Shown here: piece by piece, positions 1 through 8,596 of the stretch
Layout of the letters: the number at the start of each line of letters is the position of its first letter
Position numbering within the stretch: the stretch's first letter is position 1
Assembly: GCA_016713335.1 (NCBI GenBank)
Contig: JADJPH010000044.1
Location: forward strand, 1-18,416
Reading direction: 5' to 3'
Length of the DNA: 18,416 nucleotides
DNA from: Candidatus Fredericiella danica
GTDB lineage: Bacteria; Chloroflexota; Anaerolineae; Caldilineales; Caldilineaceae
The notes under the pieces: model-generated
Seen by the model: the letters and a program-made list of their open reading frames with translations, nothing else
Databases searched by the model: none
Told to the model about the DNA's origin: nothing
Made by a program: the position numbers and the translations under genes

Positions 1-448
1 GGAAGCCGGGGATGCCGGCATCCTTGGCCTTCCACCGCAGCGACCGACGTACGGCGCCGGCGTTGTCCAGGATGATCGCCGAAGCCTTGCGTGCGATGCA
101 GGTCTCAAACAGTTCCATCTGCTTGTTGGCGTCGTCGTCATGGACAAGTTGGAGCAATATCGTAGCCGAGTTCCTTGGGCCTTGGCCGATGCGATCTCGG
201 ACATGGCGCCAAAGAACGGGTTCTCGACCGGCGGCACGATCACGCAGATTGTCGGGGCTTCGGCCGCGGCATCTGCTGGAGCAGCTTCGCCGGCGCGGCC
301 TCGGTCGTCGCTTCCACCGCGGCTTCCGTAGTGGCTTCTGCCGGCGCCGCAGCAGGGGGCGCAGGCTGGCGCTGCGGTCTGGCAGGCGCCGAGCAGCATG
401 GCAAAGACTACCAGCAAGCCCAAAATCAAGCTCTTGTGTGCCACGCAT
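1..448 (-). CDS. Sugar ABC transporter substrate-binding lipoprotein (RbsB type), partial and frameshifted
   Basis: This is the N-terminal part of a periplasmic-binding protein for a ribose-type ABC importer; the left edge cuts the rest. After correcting frame, the start encodes a signal peptide (SLILGLLVVFAMLLGAC) ending in a lipobox LGAC, so it should be a lipidated extracellular binding protein. An Ala/Pro/Thr/Glu-rich tether follows, then the start of the sugar-binding fold: ICVIVPPVENPFFGAMSEI, then DDDANKQMELFETCIA and ASAIILDNAGA. These are hallmarks of the peripla_BP_4 (ribose/xylose/allose) family. Several single-base frameshifts break the ORF (near 430, 350-300, 165-130 and 40). ATG at 448 is preferred over 454 because GAGAGA sits about six bases upstream of it. 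It is the last visible gene of the leftward operon, after the permease. The sugar cannot be told. Confidence 0.85.
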   Translation of the reverse strand, partial: MRGTQELDFGLAGSLCHAARRLPDRSASLRPLLRRRQKPLRKPRWKRRPRPRRRSCSSRCRGRSPDNLRDRAAGREPVLWRHVRDRIGQGPRNSATILLQLVHDDDANKQMELFETCIARKASAIILDNAGAVRRSLRWKAKDAGIPGF

Positions 449-671
449 TTTCATCTCTCACATTGAACGTTGTAGAACTACTTGCTAATTCCTCTCAGAA
501 AGGGTCTTCGCATACAGTGCCTACTGGGATGCCATTACTTGGGTTGACACCTCCACCCTTGTACAAGCGATACTCCGACTTTGCGAGAGATTGATGAAAA
601 ACGTTGGCGACGCCGGGCTGTGCAAAAGAGACAAACGCCGCTAACGAATTCGGGACACAATGGTGCGGGTG
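449..671. other. Gap between permease and binding-protein genes
   Basis: About 220 bp separate the probable permease stop (near 672) from the binding-protein start. I see no convincing ORF, terminator stem or strong promoter here. Binding-protein genes often have such leaders for extra expression, but nothing in this sequence shows it. Frameshift uncertainty means the permease could run further into this stretch. Confidence 0.4.
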
Positions 672-1728
672 CTAACCAAGTTCCTGCTTGCAGCGCAATC
701 CGCGTCTGCATCCGCGCCCGAACCTGGTCGATGATCACGGCCAGCAATGATGACCACACCCTTGATCACCTGTTGCCAGAACGACGAAACGCCCACCATC
801 ACCAGACCGTCACCGAAGCACACCCGATCTGGCAAATGCGTCGATGATCGTGGTACCGATGCTCCCACGACCACCGGAGATTGAGGTGCCGCTGAGCACC
901 ACCGCGGCGATGGCGTTCACCCAAAAGAACTCACCCGTTGGCCGGATGCGCCGCCACCAACTGCGACGCTACGATCAGACCCACCACAGATGCACAGAAG
1001 CCGCTGATCGCGTAGACCATTGCAGCTTCAATGCTTGACCTTGACGCCGGATAGTTCTGCTGCGCGCTTCATTGCCACCGACGGCGTAAACCCGGCGCCC
1101 AAACGGGGTGCGTTGCGCCAAAGGCTACCAACGCAAAACCAATCGCGATCCAGGAATAGCGTTGACGATGAATGAACCGGGCCCAACTCAGGAAAAAGCG
1201 GTGTTGCCCAACTCAGGCCACCACGAGGTTCGGAAAGGTATAGCCGTTGATCAAGACGCCATGCCGCCTACATACAACATACCGAGCGTGGCGATAAAGG
1301 GCGCCACATTGAAGCGCCTGTGATGATCAAGCCGTGCCGACTGCGCCCATCAAAGTGCCGGCGATGATGGCAATAAACATGATGAGCCACGTATGTGGGC
1401 AAACGATCACCCCGAACTGCGGCAGGATAATGCCCTGGTTGATGAGCATCGCTTGCGACATCGCACAGAGCCCACCAGAGATCCGACCGAGAGGTCGATG
1501 CCACCGTCAAGATGACAAAGGTCATGCCAATGCCCAGGATGGCATTGATGGCCACATGCTTCGCCATGATCTCAATATTGGCGGCATCCAGAAAGTTGGG
1601 CGTTAGACGGTGATGACAGCCACCACCAGGATCAACGACAAACGCGCCCTCTAGCAGCATCTGCTGGATCTCCGTCCAGGTCGATCCCGATGGGATTTCT
1701 TTATACGGTGCTGCGGTTGCTGGCTCAT
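672..1728 (-). CDS. Sugar ABC transporter permease (RbsC type), frameshifted
   Basis: This is the membrane channel subunit of the importer (BPD_transp_2 family, about 350 residues after correction, normal for RbsC). Frame-corrected segments in order are: start MSQQPQHRIKK; TPNFLDAANIEIMAKHVAIN, then ILGIGMTFVILT, where the family's GGIDLSVGS follows across a frame break near 1495; a hydrophobic segment VCPHTWLIMFIAIIAGTLMG; YAISGFCASVVGLIVASQL; FWVNAIAAVVLSGTSISGGR; GSIGTTIIDAFA; and the C-terminal VIIDQVRARMQTRIAL. The start at 1728 has the Shine-Dalgarno-like GGAAGGCAGG just upstream and lies 13 bp after the ATPase stop. The stop is uncertain: with one base removed it is TAG near 672, otherwise the frame runs on to about 535. 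Single-base frame breaks are scattered throughout. Confidence 0.88.
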
Positions 1729-1741
1729 CCTGCCTTCCCTT

Positions 1742-3349
1742 CTACTGGAACTGCTTCCCGCTTGTACTGCCGGCTGGCTCGTCATCGTTGACGCCATGAC
1801 CGATCGCTGGGGGCTGCCACCAGGGGCGGTTTCAGTGGCTTCCTCACGCCAGGAAACTCGCCGGTGATCTTGCCTTTTGACGCCCAGACGATGATGCGGT
1901 CCTTTGAGCATCGCCATGACTTCCTTCAACTCCGAGGAGATAAAGAGCACGCCAAAACCTTGCTCGCCAATCGTTTCCATGATGGCAAAATTTCAGACTT
2001 CGCCGCCACGTCGATGCCGCGACTCTCGGCTCGTCGAGCAGCAGAATCTTGGGTGACGTGAGCAGCCCCTTGGCGACGACCACTTTTTGCTGTGTTGCCG
2101 CCGCTCAACGATGGATGATCTGCGTTGGATTCGCCACCTTGATGGAACCCCTTGACCATCTCCACAGCGGCGGTCTGCTCTTTAGCCGGGTCAGGTACAG
2201 TCCGTTGGAAATAGTTGCGCAGGCTCGCCAGCAACATGTTATGCGCCACCGAGATGGTCTGGACAAGCCTACCCTCCCGCTGACGATCCTCCGGGACGAG
2301 CACGATCCCCCGGTTGATCCGTTCCGACATTGCCCGCCGGCAGCATCTTCCCATCGAGGTAGATTAGCGCCCGGTGGCCTCGGCTGGACACCCGCCAGAC
2401 ACCTCACCAACTCGACCGGATACGGCGCCCATCAACCCATACAGGCCAACCACTTCACCCTTGCGGAGCGCCAACGACAGATGGTCGACTTTGTATAGCC
2501 ACCCACTCTTGGCGTCATCTCTTCACCCGCAAGGAATCGCTTCGCCGACCTCGGTATGCCCCTTTTTGAAACAGCGCTGCAGGATTCTTGCCGACCATCT
2601 TCTCGATGATCCAGGGCACATCGATCCTCCTGCGTACGCGCCTGCCCACCAACTTGCCATTGCGCAGCACCGTGACGTAGTCACTGATCCGCGGATCTCC
2701 TCAAGCTTGCGAGTGGCAAACAATCGAGCGCCGTGCGCCTGGAGATCTTCCATGACCTTAAAGAGCACTTCCACCTCGGCGCGCTTAGCGCTGAGGTTGG
2801 CTCATCCATAATCAAGATGCGTACATCTTGCGAAGGGGCCTTGGCAACCCAACGATCTGCTGCTGACCGATGCGCAGGTCACTCACAATAGGTTCGGATC
2901 AACTCATGCTCGAGCCGGTGCAGCAGTCCGCGCCCGGGTTCGTTGGCGCTTCTTGTCAACCACCAACCCCGACGGCGCAATTTCGCGTCCCAAGAAGATG
3001 TTCTCTGCGCACGCTCCCAGGTTTGGGCAGAGGTTCATCTCCCTGATAGATGATGCCAATGCCCCAATTTTTCGGCGTGGAGTGGGGAGTGCAGTTGGAT
3101 GGTCTCCTACATCCATCAAGCAGCGCCCGTGGTTGGGCGCTCCACGCCTGCCACAATCTTCTTCATCAGCGTTGACTTGCCCGCCCCGTTTTCGCCAATC
3201 AGGCATCACTTTGCGATAGAGCACTGAAGTCAACGCGATCAAGCGCAATGGTGCCGGGAAAGACCTTTGATCTGCTCTGCGTGCAACGCCAGCGCATTAT
3301 CGCCAGGTTGAGTCGACGGTATGGTTGGAACTTCCGCTACGGTTTCCAT
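1742..3349 (-). CDS. Sugar ABC transporter ATP-binding protein (RbsA type, two ATPase domains), frameshifted
   Basis: This is the energy-coupling subunit of the importer, with two fused ABC domains as in RbsA/XylG/MglA. It is about 535 residues after correction. The N-terminal domain has Walker A GENGAGKSTLMK (around 3165-3200), the degenerate signature LRIGQQQIV (about 2850-2880) and Walker B LIMDEP with the following TSALS. The C-terminal domain has GLYGLMGAGRVELVRCLAG, IVLVPEDRQREGR, the signature LSGGN (about 2110), ILLLDEP and FGVLFISSELKEVMAM. The start METVAEVPTIP at 3349 is four bases after the DUF2291 stop, so the genes are tightly coupled. The stop at 1742 follows the tail DEPAGSTSGKQFQ; an alternative frame would stop at 1782. 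Many single-base frameshifts split it into short ORFs, but every hallmark motif survives, which argues for sequence error rather than a dead gene. Confidence 0.9.
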
Positions 3350-3353
3350 GACC

Positions 3354-4034
3354 CTACTCCAGCAAGCTGATCTCAAAGGGAACGATCGTGACGTTGCTGA
3401 CGTCGATGTCGATCAGGTTAAGGTGCGGATGCCCATCGCTTTGCCGTAGAACGCAATCTGCTTGCCTACGAGCGCAGCAATGTCCAGCCCACCCAGCACA
3501 TCCCTTGGCGACGCGTTTGTTGATCTCGGACGCCACCTTGCCATTCCTCCGGTCTGGTCGCGAAGTCACCAAAGTTGATGAAACCGACCGCGTCACGCAT
3601 TGCCGCTCATCGCTTGGAATCCGCGGACCGATGTACATTCGGACGGTGATGGGACCGTCGTAGCCGTCCAGTTGCAGCGTCAAGGTGCCCACGTGATTCC
3701 GTATCGACTGCGGTGACCGTGCCCACGCCCTTGACCAGATGGACGTGCGCCTCGCCAACCGTGATCAGATTGTCTTCAGCAACATTGATCAACTGTTCCT
3801 TCTTGGCCCGGCCTTATCATCGACGACAAACGCCAGGATGCCGGATGATCCACGGCCTCCGCGACAATGGGCGCCGTTCGCTGCTCCAAATGCCTTCGAC
3901 GTAGGCAACTGGATCGAATTCCTCGGCTCTTCTTCCGCCTTAACATCCGCGAGGGCACAACCGTATTGAAGAGGGCAGGACCGCGAGAAAGACCGCGACC
4001 GATCAGACCGATTATCAGGCATGTATTTCTTCAT
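3354..4034 (-). CDS. DUF2291 family protein, frameshifted
   Basis: This is a DUF2291 protein, a membrane-anchored family of unknown biochemical role that is repeatedly found beside ribose-type ABC importers. Corrected length is about 226 residues, close to the usual size. The N-terminus has a hydrophobic anchor (LIIGLIG followed by ALFNTVV), then KAEEEP and FDPVAYVEGIW, a typical family opening. The core reads NLITVGEAHVHLVKGVGTVT and AVDTES, then TLTLQLDGYDGPITVRMYIG. The end reads INFGDFA, SEINKRVA, LGGLDIAALVGKQIAFYG and DVSNVTIVPFEISLLE. The gene lies between the kinase and ATPase genes of the operon, which fits an accessory role in uptake. At least five frame changes are needed to read it through. 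The family call is firm; the function is unknown. Confidence 0.88.
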
Positions 4035-4098
4035 CGGTTTACCCTAATGGTTGCCTGGCAAACATCACTTTTTGGAAATCTTTGCCGATAGTTTCACT

Positions 4099-5588
4099 TC
4101 ATGGCTGCAACACGCGCGCCATTGCATTGCGCCAACCTGCCAGCAGCGCACTGCGCGGCGCTTCGGCCATCACCGGCGCGTACCGTTGTTCACCGCGGTG
4201 AAGCGCCCAAGTTCATCAGGCAGAACGCCACACCCCAACGCCCAACCCGGCCAGATACGCTGCGCCCAGCGCAGAAACATCGGTCGATGTACTCACCACG
4301 ACCGGGCACTGCACCATGTCCGCCTGAAACTGCATCAACAGCGGGTTCGCGCCGCACGCACCATCCGCAATGCATCTTTGAGCGGAATGCCAGCTTCTTC
4401 CTGCACCGCCGCAAAGATGTCGTAAATCTGATAGGCGATGGACTCCAGTGCGGCGCGCGCCAGGTGCTCAGGACCACTGCCCAGCGTCAACCCATGAATC
4501 ATGCCGCGTGCCCGTGTGTTCCACCACGGCGCCCCCAACCCAACAAAGGCGGGGACGAGATAAACTCCGGCGTTGTCCGGGCAGGCATGCGCAAGGTCGG
4601 TGACGGTTTCTGCACCGTTTGCCCACCCCATCAACCTGGCAAGCCACTGGACCGTCGCCCCTGTTGGCAAATGTTGCCCTTCAGGCGCATAGGTGGTCTG
4701 GCCCGGGCGTGACCAGGCGATGGTCGTCGATAGCCCACGCTGCGAAAGAAATGGTGTTGCGACAGGTGTCTGACCGAGGAGCCTGTGCCATAGGTCGCCT
4801 TGACTTCCCCAGGTTCAAGCAGGCACGACCCACCAGTGCGGCGTGCGAATCGCCGATCACGCCGGTGATCGGGATGCCGGGCTGCGAGACGGCCGCAAGC
4901 GACTGTATGGCCGAATTCGCCGGTGGAAGGTCGAACCTCAGGGAGCACCTGCCGGGATCCGGAAGAGTCGCAGCAGTTCCTCATCCCAGTCGAGCCTATG
5001 TAGATTAAAAAGCAGCGTGCGCGAGGCGTTCGTCATATCGCACGCATGGACCTGACCGCCCGTCAACTGGAAAAGCAGCCAGCTATCCACGGTGCCAAGA
5101 CACAAGTTCGCCCTGTTCCGCGCTGTCGGCGCCGGGTGTATTGTCCAGGAGCCAACTCATCTTGCTGGCAGAGAACATTGGGTCAAGTGCCAGCCCGGTT
5201 CGGGCGTGCACATCATCGGCGGCGCCCTGCTGTTTGAGTTCATCGACCAACTGGACGCCGCGCTGGCATTGCCAGATCACGCAGGCGCCAACGGCTCGCC
5301 CGTGCTCCACGCTCCCAAGCACCACCGATTGCGCTGGTTGGAAATGCCCAACGCCACCGGCTGTGCGCTGGATCCGGTTGGCATCGCCGCCAACACGTCG
5401 TCGATGCATTTCTGCACGCTCTGCCAGATCGCCGCAGCATCCTGCTCGACCCAGGAGGGTTGTGGATAGGTGACGCTCAGCCCTACAGAGGCGCGCCCTA
5501 CCACCTGCCCTGCAGGATCAACCAGAATGGCCTTCGTGTTCGTGGTGCCCTGGTCGACCGCAAGCACCAAAGATTTGGCCGGACTCAT
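4099..5588 (-). CDS. FGGY-family carbohydrate kinase, frameshifted
   Basis: This is an ATP-dependent sugar or polyol kinase that should phosphorylate the imported substrate. The N-terminus reads SLVLAVDQGTTNTKAILVD, the phosphate-binding loop of FGGY kinases; then WVEQDAAAIWQSV, ISNQR, the acceptor-site region LALDPMFSASKMSWLLDN, TGVIGD after frame correction, EPGEVKATYGTGSSV (phosphate 2 motif), VYLVPAFVGLGAPWWN, GMIHGLTLGSGPEHLARAAL and ESIAYQIYDIF, and near the end LLMQFQADMVQ after correction. Length is about 496 residues, normal for the family. The GLGAPWW and RGMIHGLT patterns are closer to glycerol-kinase-like members than to classical xylulokinase, so the substrate is open; a ketopentose, apulose or polyol is possible. 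The stop at 4099 follows MARVLQP in the corrected frame. It sits between transketolase and DUF2291 genes in the operon. Confidence 0.88.
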
Positions 5589-5653
5589 TGTGTACTACCC
5601 CGAAACGGATGTCGTGATTTGGTTAAGGGAGCAATGGTTCACTTCGTGCCGAT

Positions 5654-6613
5654 CAGCGCACCGGCGCCGGCCGGCTTTCAAGCAAGCCTTCCGCCGTCGC
5701 CGCCAACCCTGCGGCGTGATGCCATAGTGTTCAAAATATCTTGTTGGCTGCCCGTCCACGTGTATTCATCGGGAATGCCCACAATGCGCAAACGCGGCGT
5801 GACCCCTGCCTGGAGCAACAAGCTTGCGACACGGCTGCCCAGCCCGCCCAGCACACTATGTTCTTCGACCGTCACAATCGCCTGGACCTGCTTCGCCATC
5901 TTGAGCACGGCTTCCTCATCAAATGGCCGGATGCTGTGGATGCTGAGGACGGCGGCGGAAACCCCGCGTTCGGCCAATGCATCGGCAGCTTGCACGGCAG
6001 TCTCCACCGTCTCGCCGGTGGCGAGAAAAGCCACGTCGCTGCCTTGCCGCACGGGAATCGCCCGGCCGATCGCAAAAGGCGTATCCGGGGTATGGAGGCG
6101 GTGCATCGCTTTCTTGCCCAGACGAATGTAAGTGGTCTGGGGTGCGTGACGGACGCCAGCACAACGGCGCGTCTCGAAGTTATCCGCGGGTGCAACAATG
6201 TCGATGTTGTTGATCGCTTGCAGCACCGCAAAGTCGTGCAGCGAGTGGTGCGTCGTGCCCAGTGCGCCGTAACTCACACCGGCGCTGATGCCGATCAATT
6301 TGACGGGGTGGTCTGAATAAGCCACGTCATTCTTGATCTGCTCTAGCGAACGCGCCGTCAAAAAGCAGGCCGGCGAGACCGCATAGACGCATTTGCCGGC
6401 AGCCGCCAGTCCTGCAGCCACGCCGACCAGATTCTGTTCAGCGATGCCGACCTCGACAATTTGATCCGGCAAGCGCTTGCCAAAGGCGACAAGGCGACCG
6501 GATCCGCGTGAATCACTGGTGACCACCAGCAGATTGCGGCTCTCTTCCGCCATCGCCAGCAACGTATCAGAGAATACTTGTTGATTCGGGCTACCGAGTT
6601 GTAGAGGTTGCAT
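5654..6613 (-). CDS. Transketolase, C-terminal subunit (pyrimidine-binding plus C-terminal domains)
   Basis: This is the second half of a split transketolase. Residues about 10-170 form the pyrimidine-binding domain: DSRGSG at 34-39 and IVEVGIAEQNLVGVAAG, whose Glu59 is the conserved residue that activates thiamine diphosphate. Then come YGALGTTHHSLHD and IVAPADNFET. The rest is the transketolase C-terminal domain (FLATGETVETAVQAADAL, AIVTVEEHSVLGGLGS, DEYTWTGS). The start is Met MQPLQLGSPN at 6613, which overlaps the end of the N-terminal subunit by 23 bp; a longer in-frame extension upstream lies entirely in the partner gene and is not real. The uncorrected frame stops at 5678 after a non-family tail. 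Restoring one base in the A-run at 5733-5736 and one near 5707 gives the family ending EHYGITPQG, LAATAEGLLESRPAPVR and stop at 5654. Confidence 0.93.
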
Positions 6614-7457
6614 AGCTGTCCTGTACCCGTTGTTCGGCTTGAGCGAGTTCGTCCAGGGCGATCGCCAGTTCGGCGGAAGTCGGCACATGATGGTGCCAGT
6701 CGACCGCGTCTTCAATAAAGCTGACGCCCTTGCCCTTGGTCGTGCGTGCAATGATCAGGCTGGGTTTGCCCGCCGCAAAGGGCGCCTGCGCAAATACGTC
6801 CAGCAGCGCTGCGATATCATTGCCATCCACCGTTCGTACGGCATAACCAAAGGCTTCAAAGCGCGCGGCGAGTGGTTCCTGTGCCATCACGCTCTCGGTC
6901 CGACCCGTAATCTGCAGCGTATTGCGGTCGATGATGACCACCAGATTGTCAAGCTTGTAGTAGGAGGCGCTCATCGACGCCTCCCAAATGGACCCTTCGG
7001 ACAGTTCGCCGTCCCCCATGAGGGTGAAGACACGGGAAGGCAACCCATCCTGCTTGGCCGCGATGGCCATGCCGACTGCGACCGACAGACCGTGCCCAAG
7101 CGCCCCGGTATTTTGTTCGACCCCCGGCACCTTGCGGGTTGGGTGACCAACCCAGTGCGAACCGGAACGGCCCATCGTCGCCAGCATTTCCGCCGGGAAG
7201 AAACCTTTATCGGCGAGCACGGTGTATAAAGCCTCGACGGAATGCCCCTTGCTATGAATGTACCGGTCGCGTTGGGGCCAGGACGGGTTGCCGGCGTCGA
7301 CGTTCATGACCTGGTTGTAGAGGACATTGAGAATGTCGACACAGGAGAGACTGCCACCAGTGTGTCCGGCGCCAGCATGGGCGATACTCGTCAAAATCGT
7401 CTTCCGGTATTGGATCGACTTGTGTTCAAGTTCGGAATTCAGCATAGGAATCGCCAT
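6591..7457 (-). CDS. Transketolase, N-terminal subunit (thiamine diphosphate-binding domain)
   Basis: This is an intact 288-residue gene for the first half of a split transketolase. Landmarks: GAGHTGGSLS at 29-38 with the conserved His32, SKGHSVEALYTVLADKG with His72, NTGALGHGLSVAVGMAIA around 116-133, and the thiamine diphosphate/metal motif GDGELSEGSIWEA at 148-160 closing with IDRN at 177-180. Together with the downstream subunit it should move a two-carbon ketol unit between sugar phosphates in the cytoplasm. It is the first gene of the leftward operon. The ATG at 7457 is the first Met after the promoter at 7512-7540; a second in-frame Met lies at residue 5 and neither has a strong Shine-Dalgarno. 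The two-gene format is typical of pathway-dedicated transketolases, including the AptA/AptB pair of D-apiose catabolism, but sequence alone does not fix the substrate. Confidence 0.95.
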   Translation of the reverse strand: MAIPMLNSELEHKSIQYRKTILTSIAHAGAGHTGGSLSCVDILNVLYNQVMNVDAGNPSWPQRDRYIHSKGHSVEALYTVLADKGFFPAEMLATMGRSGSHWVGHPTRKVPGVEQNTGALGHGLSVAVGMAIAAKQDGLPSRVFTLMGDGELSEGSIWEASMSASYYKLDNLVVIIDRNTLQITGRTESVMAQEPLAARFEAFGYAVRTVDGNDIAALLDVFAQAPFAAGKPSLIIARTTKGKGVSFIEDAVDWHHHVPTSAELAIALDELAQAEQRVQDSYATSTTR

Positions 7458-7468
7458 TCACAAGCGCC

Positions 7469-7486
7469 ACTGAATAAATATTCAGT
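7469..7486. promoter_or_regulatory. Palindromic operator in the leader of the sugar operon
   Basis: ACTGAATAAATATTCAGT is a perfect inverted repeat with 8-bp arms and a two-base centre. It lies about 20-35 bases downstream of the predicted leftward transcription start and just ahead of the transketolase start codon. TGAA-N6-TTCA is a pattern known for operators of SorC/DeoR-type sugar regulators, and the adjacent divergent gene encodes such a regulator. I infer that the regulator binds here and blocks transcription. Confidence 0.75.
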
Positions 7487-7511
7487 ATTGTATCTTCATT
7501 CGGCATGGGCT

Positions 7512-7540
7512 AGTATAATCAAGGCTGCTTGACATGGCAA
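7512..7540 (-). promoter_or_regulatory. Promoter of the leftward sugar operon
   Basis: On the minus strand TTGCCA (7535-7540) and TATACT (7512-7517) are separated by 17 bp, close to a sigma-70-type promoter. Transcription would start near 7505, about 48 bases ahead of the transketolase start and upstream of the operator at 7469-7486. Confidence 0.7.
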
Positions 7541-7557
7541 GCAAAATTGAATAAATA
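7529..7557 (+). promoter_or_regulatory. Promoter of the SorC-type regulator gene
   Basis: TTGACA (7529-7534) and TAAATA (7552-7557) are spaced by exactly 17 bp. The -35 box directly abuts the -35 box of the leftward promoter (7535-7540). The -10 box is the last six bases of a TGAATAAATA copy, so a bound regulator would cover it, which suggests autoregulation. Confidence 0.7.
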
Positions 7558-7575
7558 TGTAGCTGTGAATAAATA
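7548..7575 (+). promoter_or_regulatory. Two further TGAATAAATA operator half-sites
   Basis: Exact copies of TGAATAAATA lie at 7548-7557 and 7566-7575, starting 18 bp apart, and match the left arm and centre of the palindrome at 7469-7486 (copy at 7471-7480). The first is an imperfect palindrome (TGAATAAATATGTA). They cover the -10 region and the predicted start of the regulator transcript. Three identical 10-mers in one 150-bp gap are unlikely by chance in a GC-rich genome. Confidence 0.65.
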
Positions 7576-7607
7576 GAGATCATTGCGGCGGAATGTGAGG
7601 CGGAGTC

Positions 7608-8569
7608 ATGGCTCAAATCGATGAAATGCGGTTGGTGACCAGGGTTGCGTGCATGTATTACGAATGGGACATGAAACAATCTGCGATCGCCAGGCAATTA
7701 GGGCTGTCGCAGCCTACCATTTCGCGGCTGCTCCAGCAGGCCAAGGAGGAAGGCATCATCCGCATTTCGGTTAGCGTGCCGCAAGGCATTTACACTGAGT
7801 TGGAGGAGCAACTGGTGAAGCAGTACCGGTTGCGTGACGCCATCGTGGTTGATTGCAGCGGCGAGGGTGATGAACGTTTCATCGAACGCCAGATTGGTGC
7901 GGCCGCAGCCTACTATTTGGAGTCGGCGCTGCGCCCCAATGAAGTTGTTGGCATTTCATCTTGGAGTGCAACGTTACTGGCGTTGGTGGACGCCATGCAC
8001 GCCGCCCCCCGCAAAGGGGACGTACGGGTCGTTCAGATCCTGGGCGGCGTCGGCTCACCCTCCGCCGAGGCTCATGCCGGTCGGCTGACCTCACGGTTGG
8101 CAGATCTTCTCAGTGGGGCCGCCATCTTCTTGCCGGCGCCTGGCATCGTCGGTTCGGAGGGCGCGATGCAGGCGATCACGGCGGATCACTACGTACGCGG
8201 GGCGTTGAATCTTCGACCATGTTACCACCGCGTTGGTGGGGATCGGTGCGATCGAACCGTCGAAATTGCTTGCAGACAGCGGGAATCACTTCTCAGCTTC
8301 GGAACTGGACGATCTGAGGCGGGCCGGCGCAGTGGGCGACGTGTTGTTGCGCTTCTTTGACGCCCATGGGGTGCCCGTGGACACCCCGCTCAATCAGCGT
8401 GTGATCTCCATGCGCTTTGATCAATTATGCCGAGTGGATCGCTCGATCTGGCGTCGCCGGCGGTGCGCGCAAGTTCAACGCCATCCTTGGCGCCATCCGT
8501 GGGGGGTGGGTCAATGTGTTGGTGACGGATCTGCTCACCGCGCGCCGGTTGACCGCGGCCGAGGGCTAA
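7608..8569 (+). CDS. SorC-family sugar-sensing transcriptional regulator, frameshifted
   Basis: This is a likely regulator of the divergent sugar operon. An N-terminal helix-turn-helix at residues 22-42 (DMKQSAIARQLGLSQPTISR) precedes LLQQAKEEGIIRISV, the typical SorC opening. The rest is the sugar-phosphate-binding domain: RDAIVVDCSG, NEVVGISSWSATLLALVDAM, VRVVQILGGVGSP, then FLPAPGIVGSEGAM. A frame break near 8205-8213 moves the reading to LVGIGAIEPSKLLADSGNHF and GDVLLRFFDAHG. A second break near 8430-8450 leads to VAGGARKFNAILGAIRGGW, VNVLVTDLLTARRL and stop TAA at 8567-8569. Total about 320 residues, normal for the family. ATG at 7608 follows GTGAGG at good spacing. Such proteins usually repress until a phosphorylated sugar binds; the effector here is probably made by the operon kinase (inference). 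Confidence 0.9.
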
Positions 8570-8596
8570 CGCGCCACTATCCCACCTCACCGACTT

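Noticed and set aside
12..5473. Many plus-strand ORFs of 60-220 codons opposite the sugar operon
   Set aside because: They are Arg/Pro/Ala-rich or patchy reads lying antisense to recognisable kinase, DUF2291 and transporter motifs. They arise from high GC and broken frames.
1..5588. The sugar operon as a cluster of genuine pseudogenes
   Set aside because: Every family motif is intact once single bases are restored, the promoter/operator region and transketolase genes are clean, and unrelated genes at the far right end show the same errors.
8570..8596. Bidirectional terminator between convergent regulator and ICMT-like genes
   Set aside because: The 27-bp gap has no GC stem followed by a T-run on either strand.
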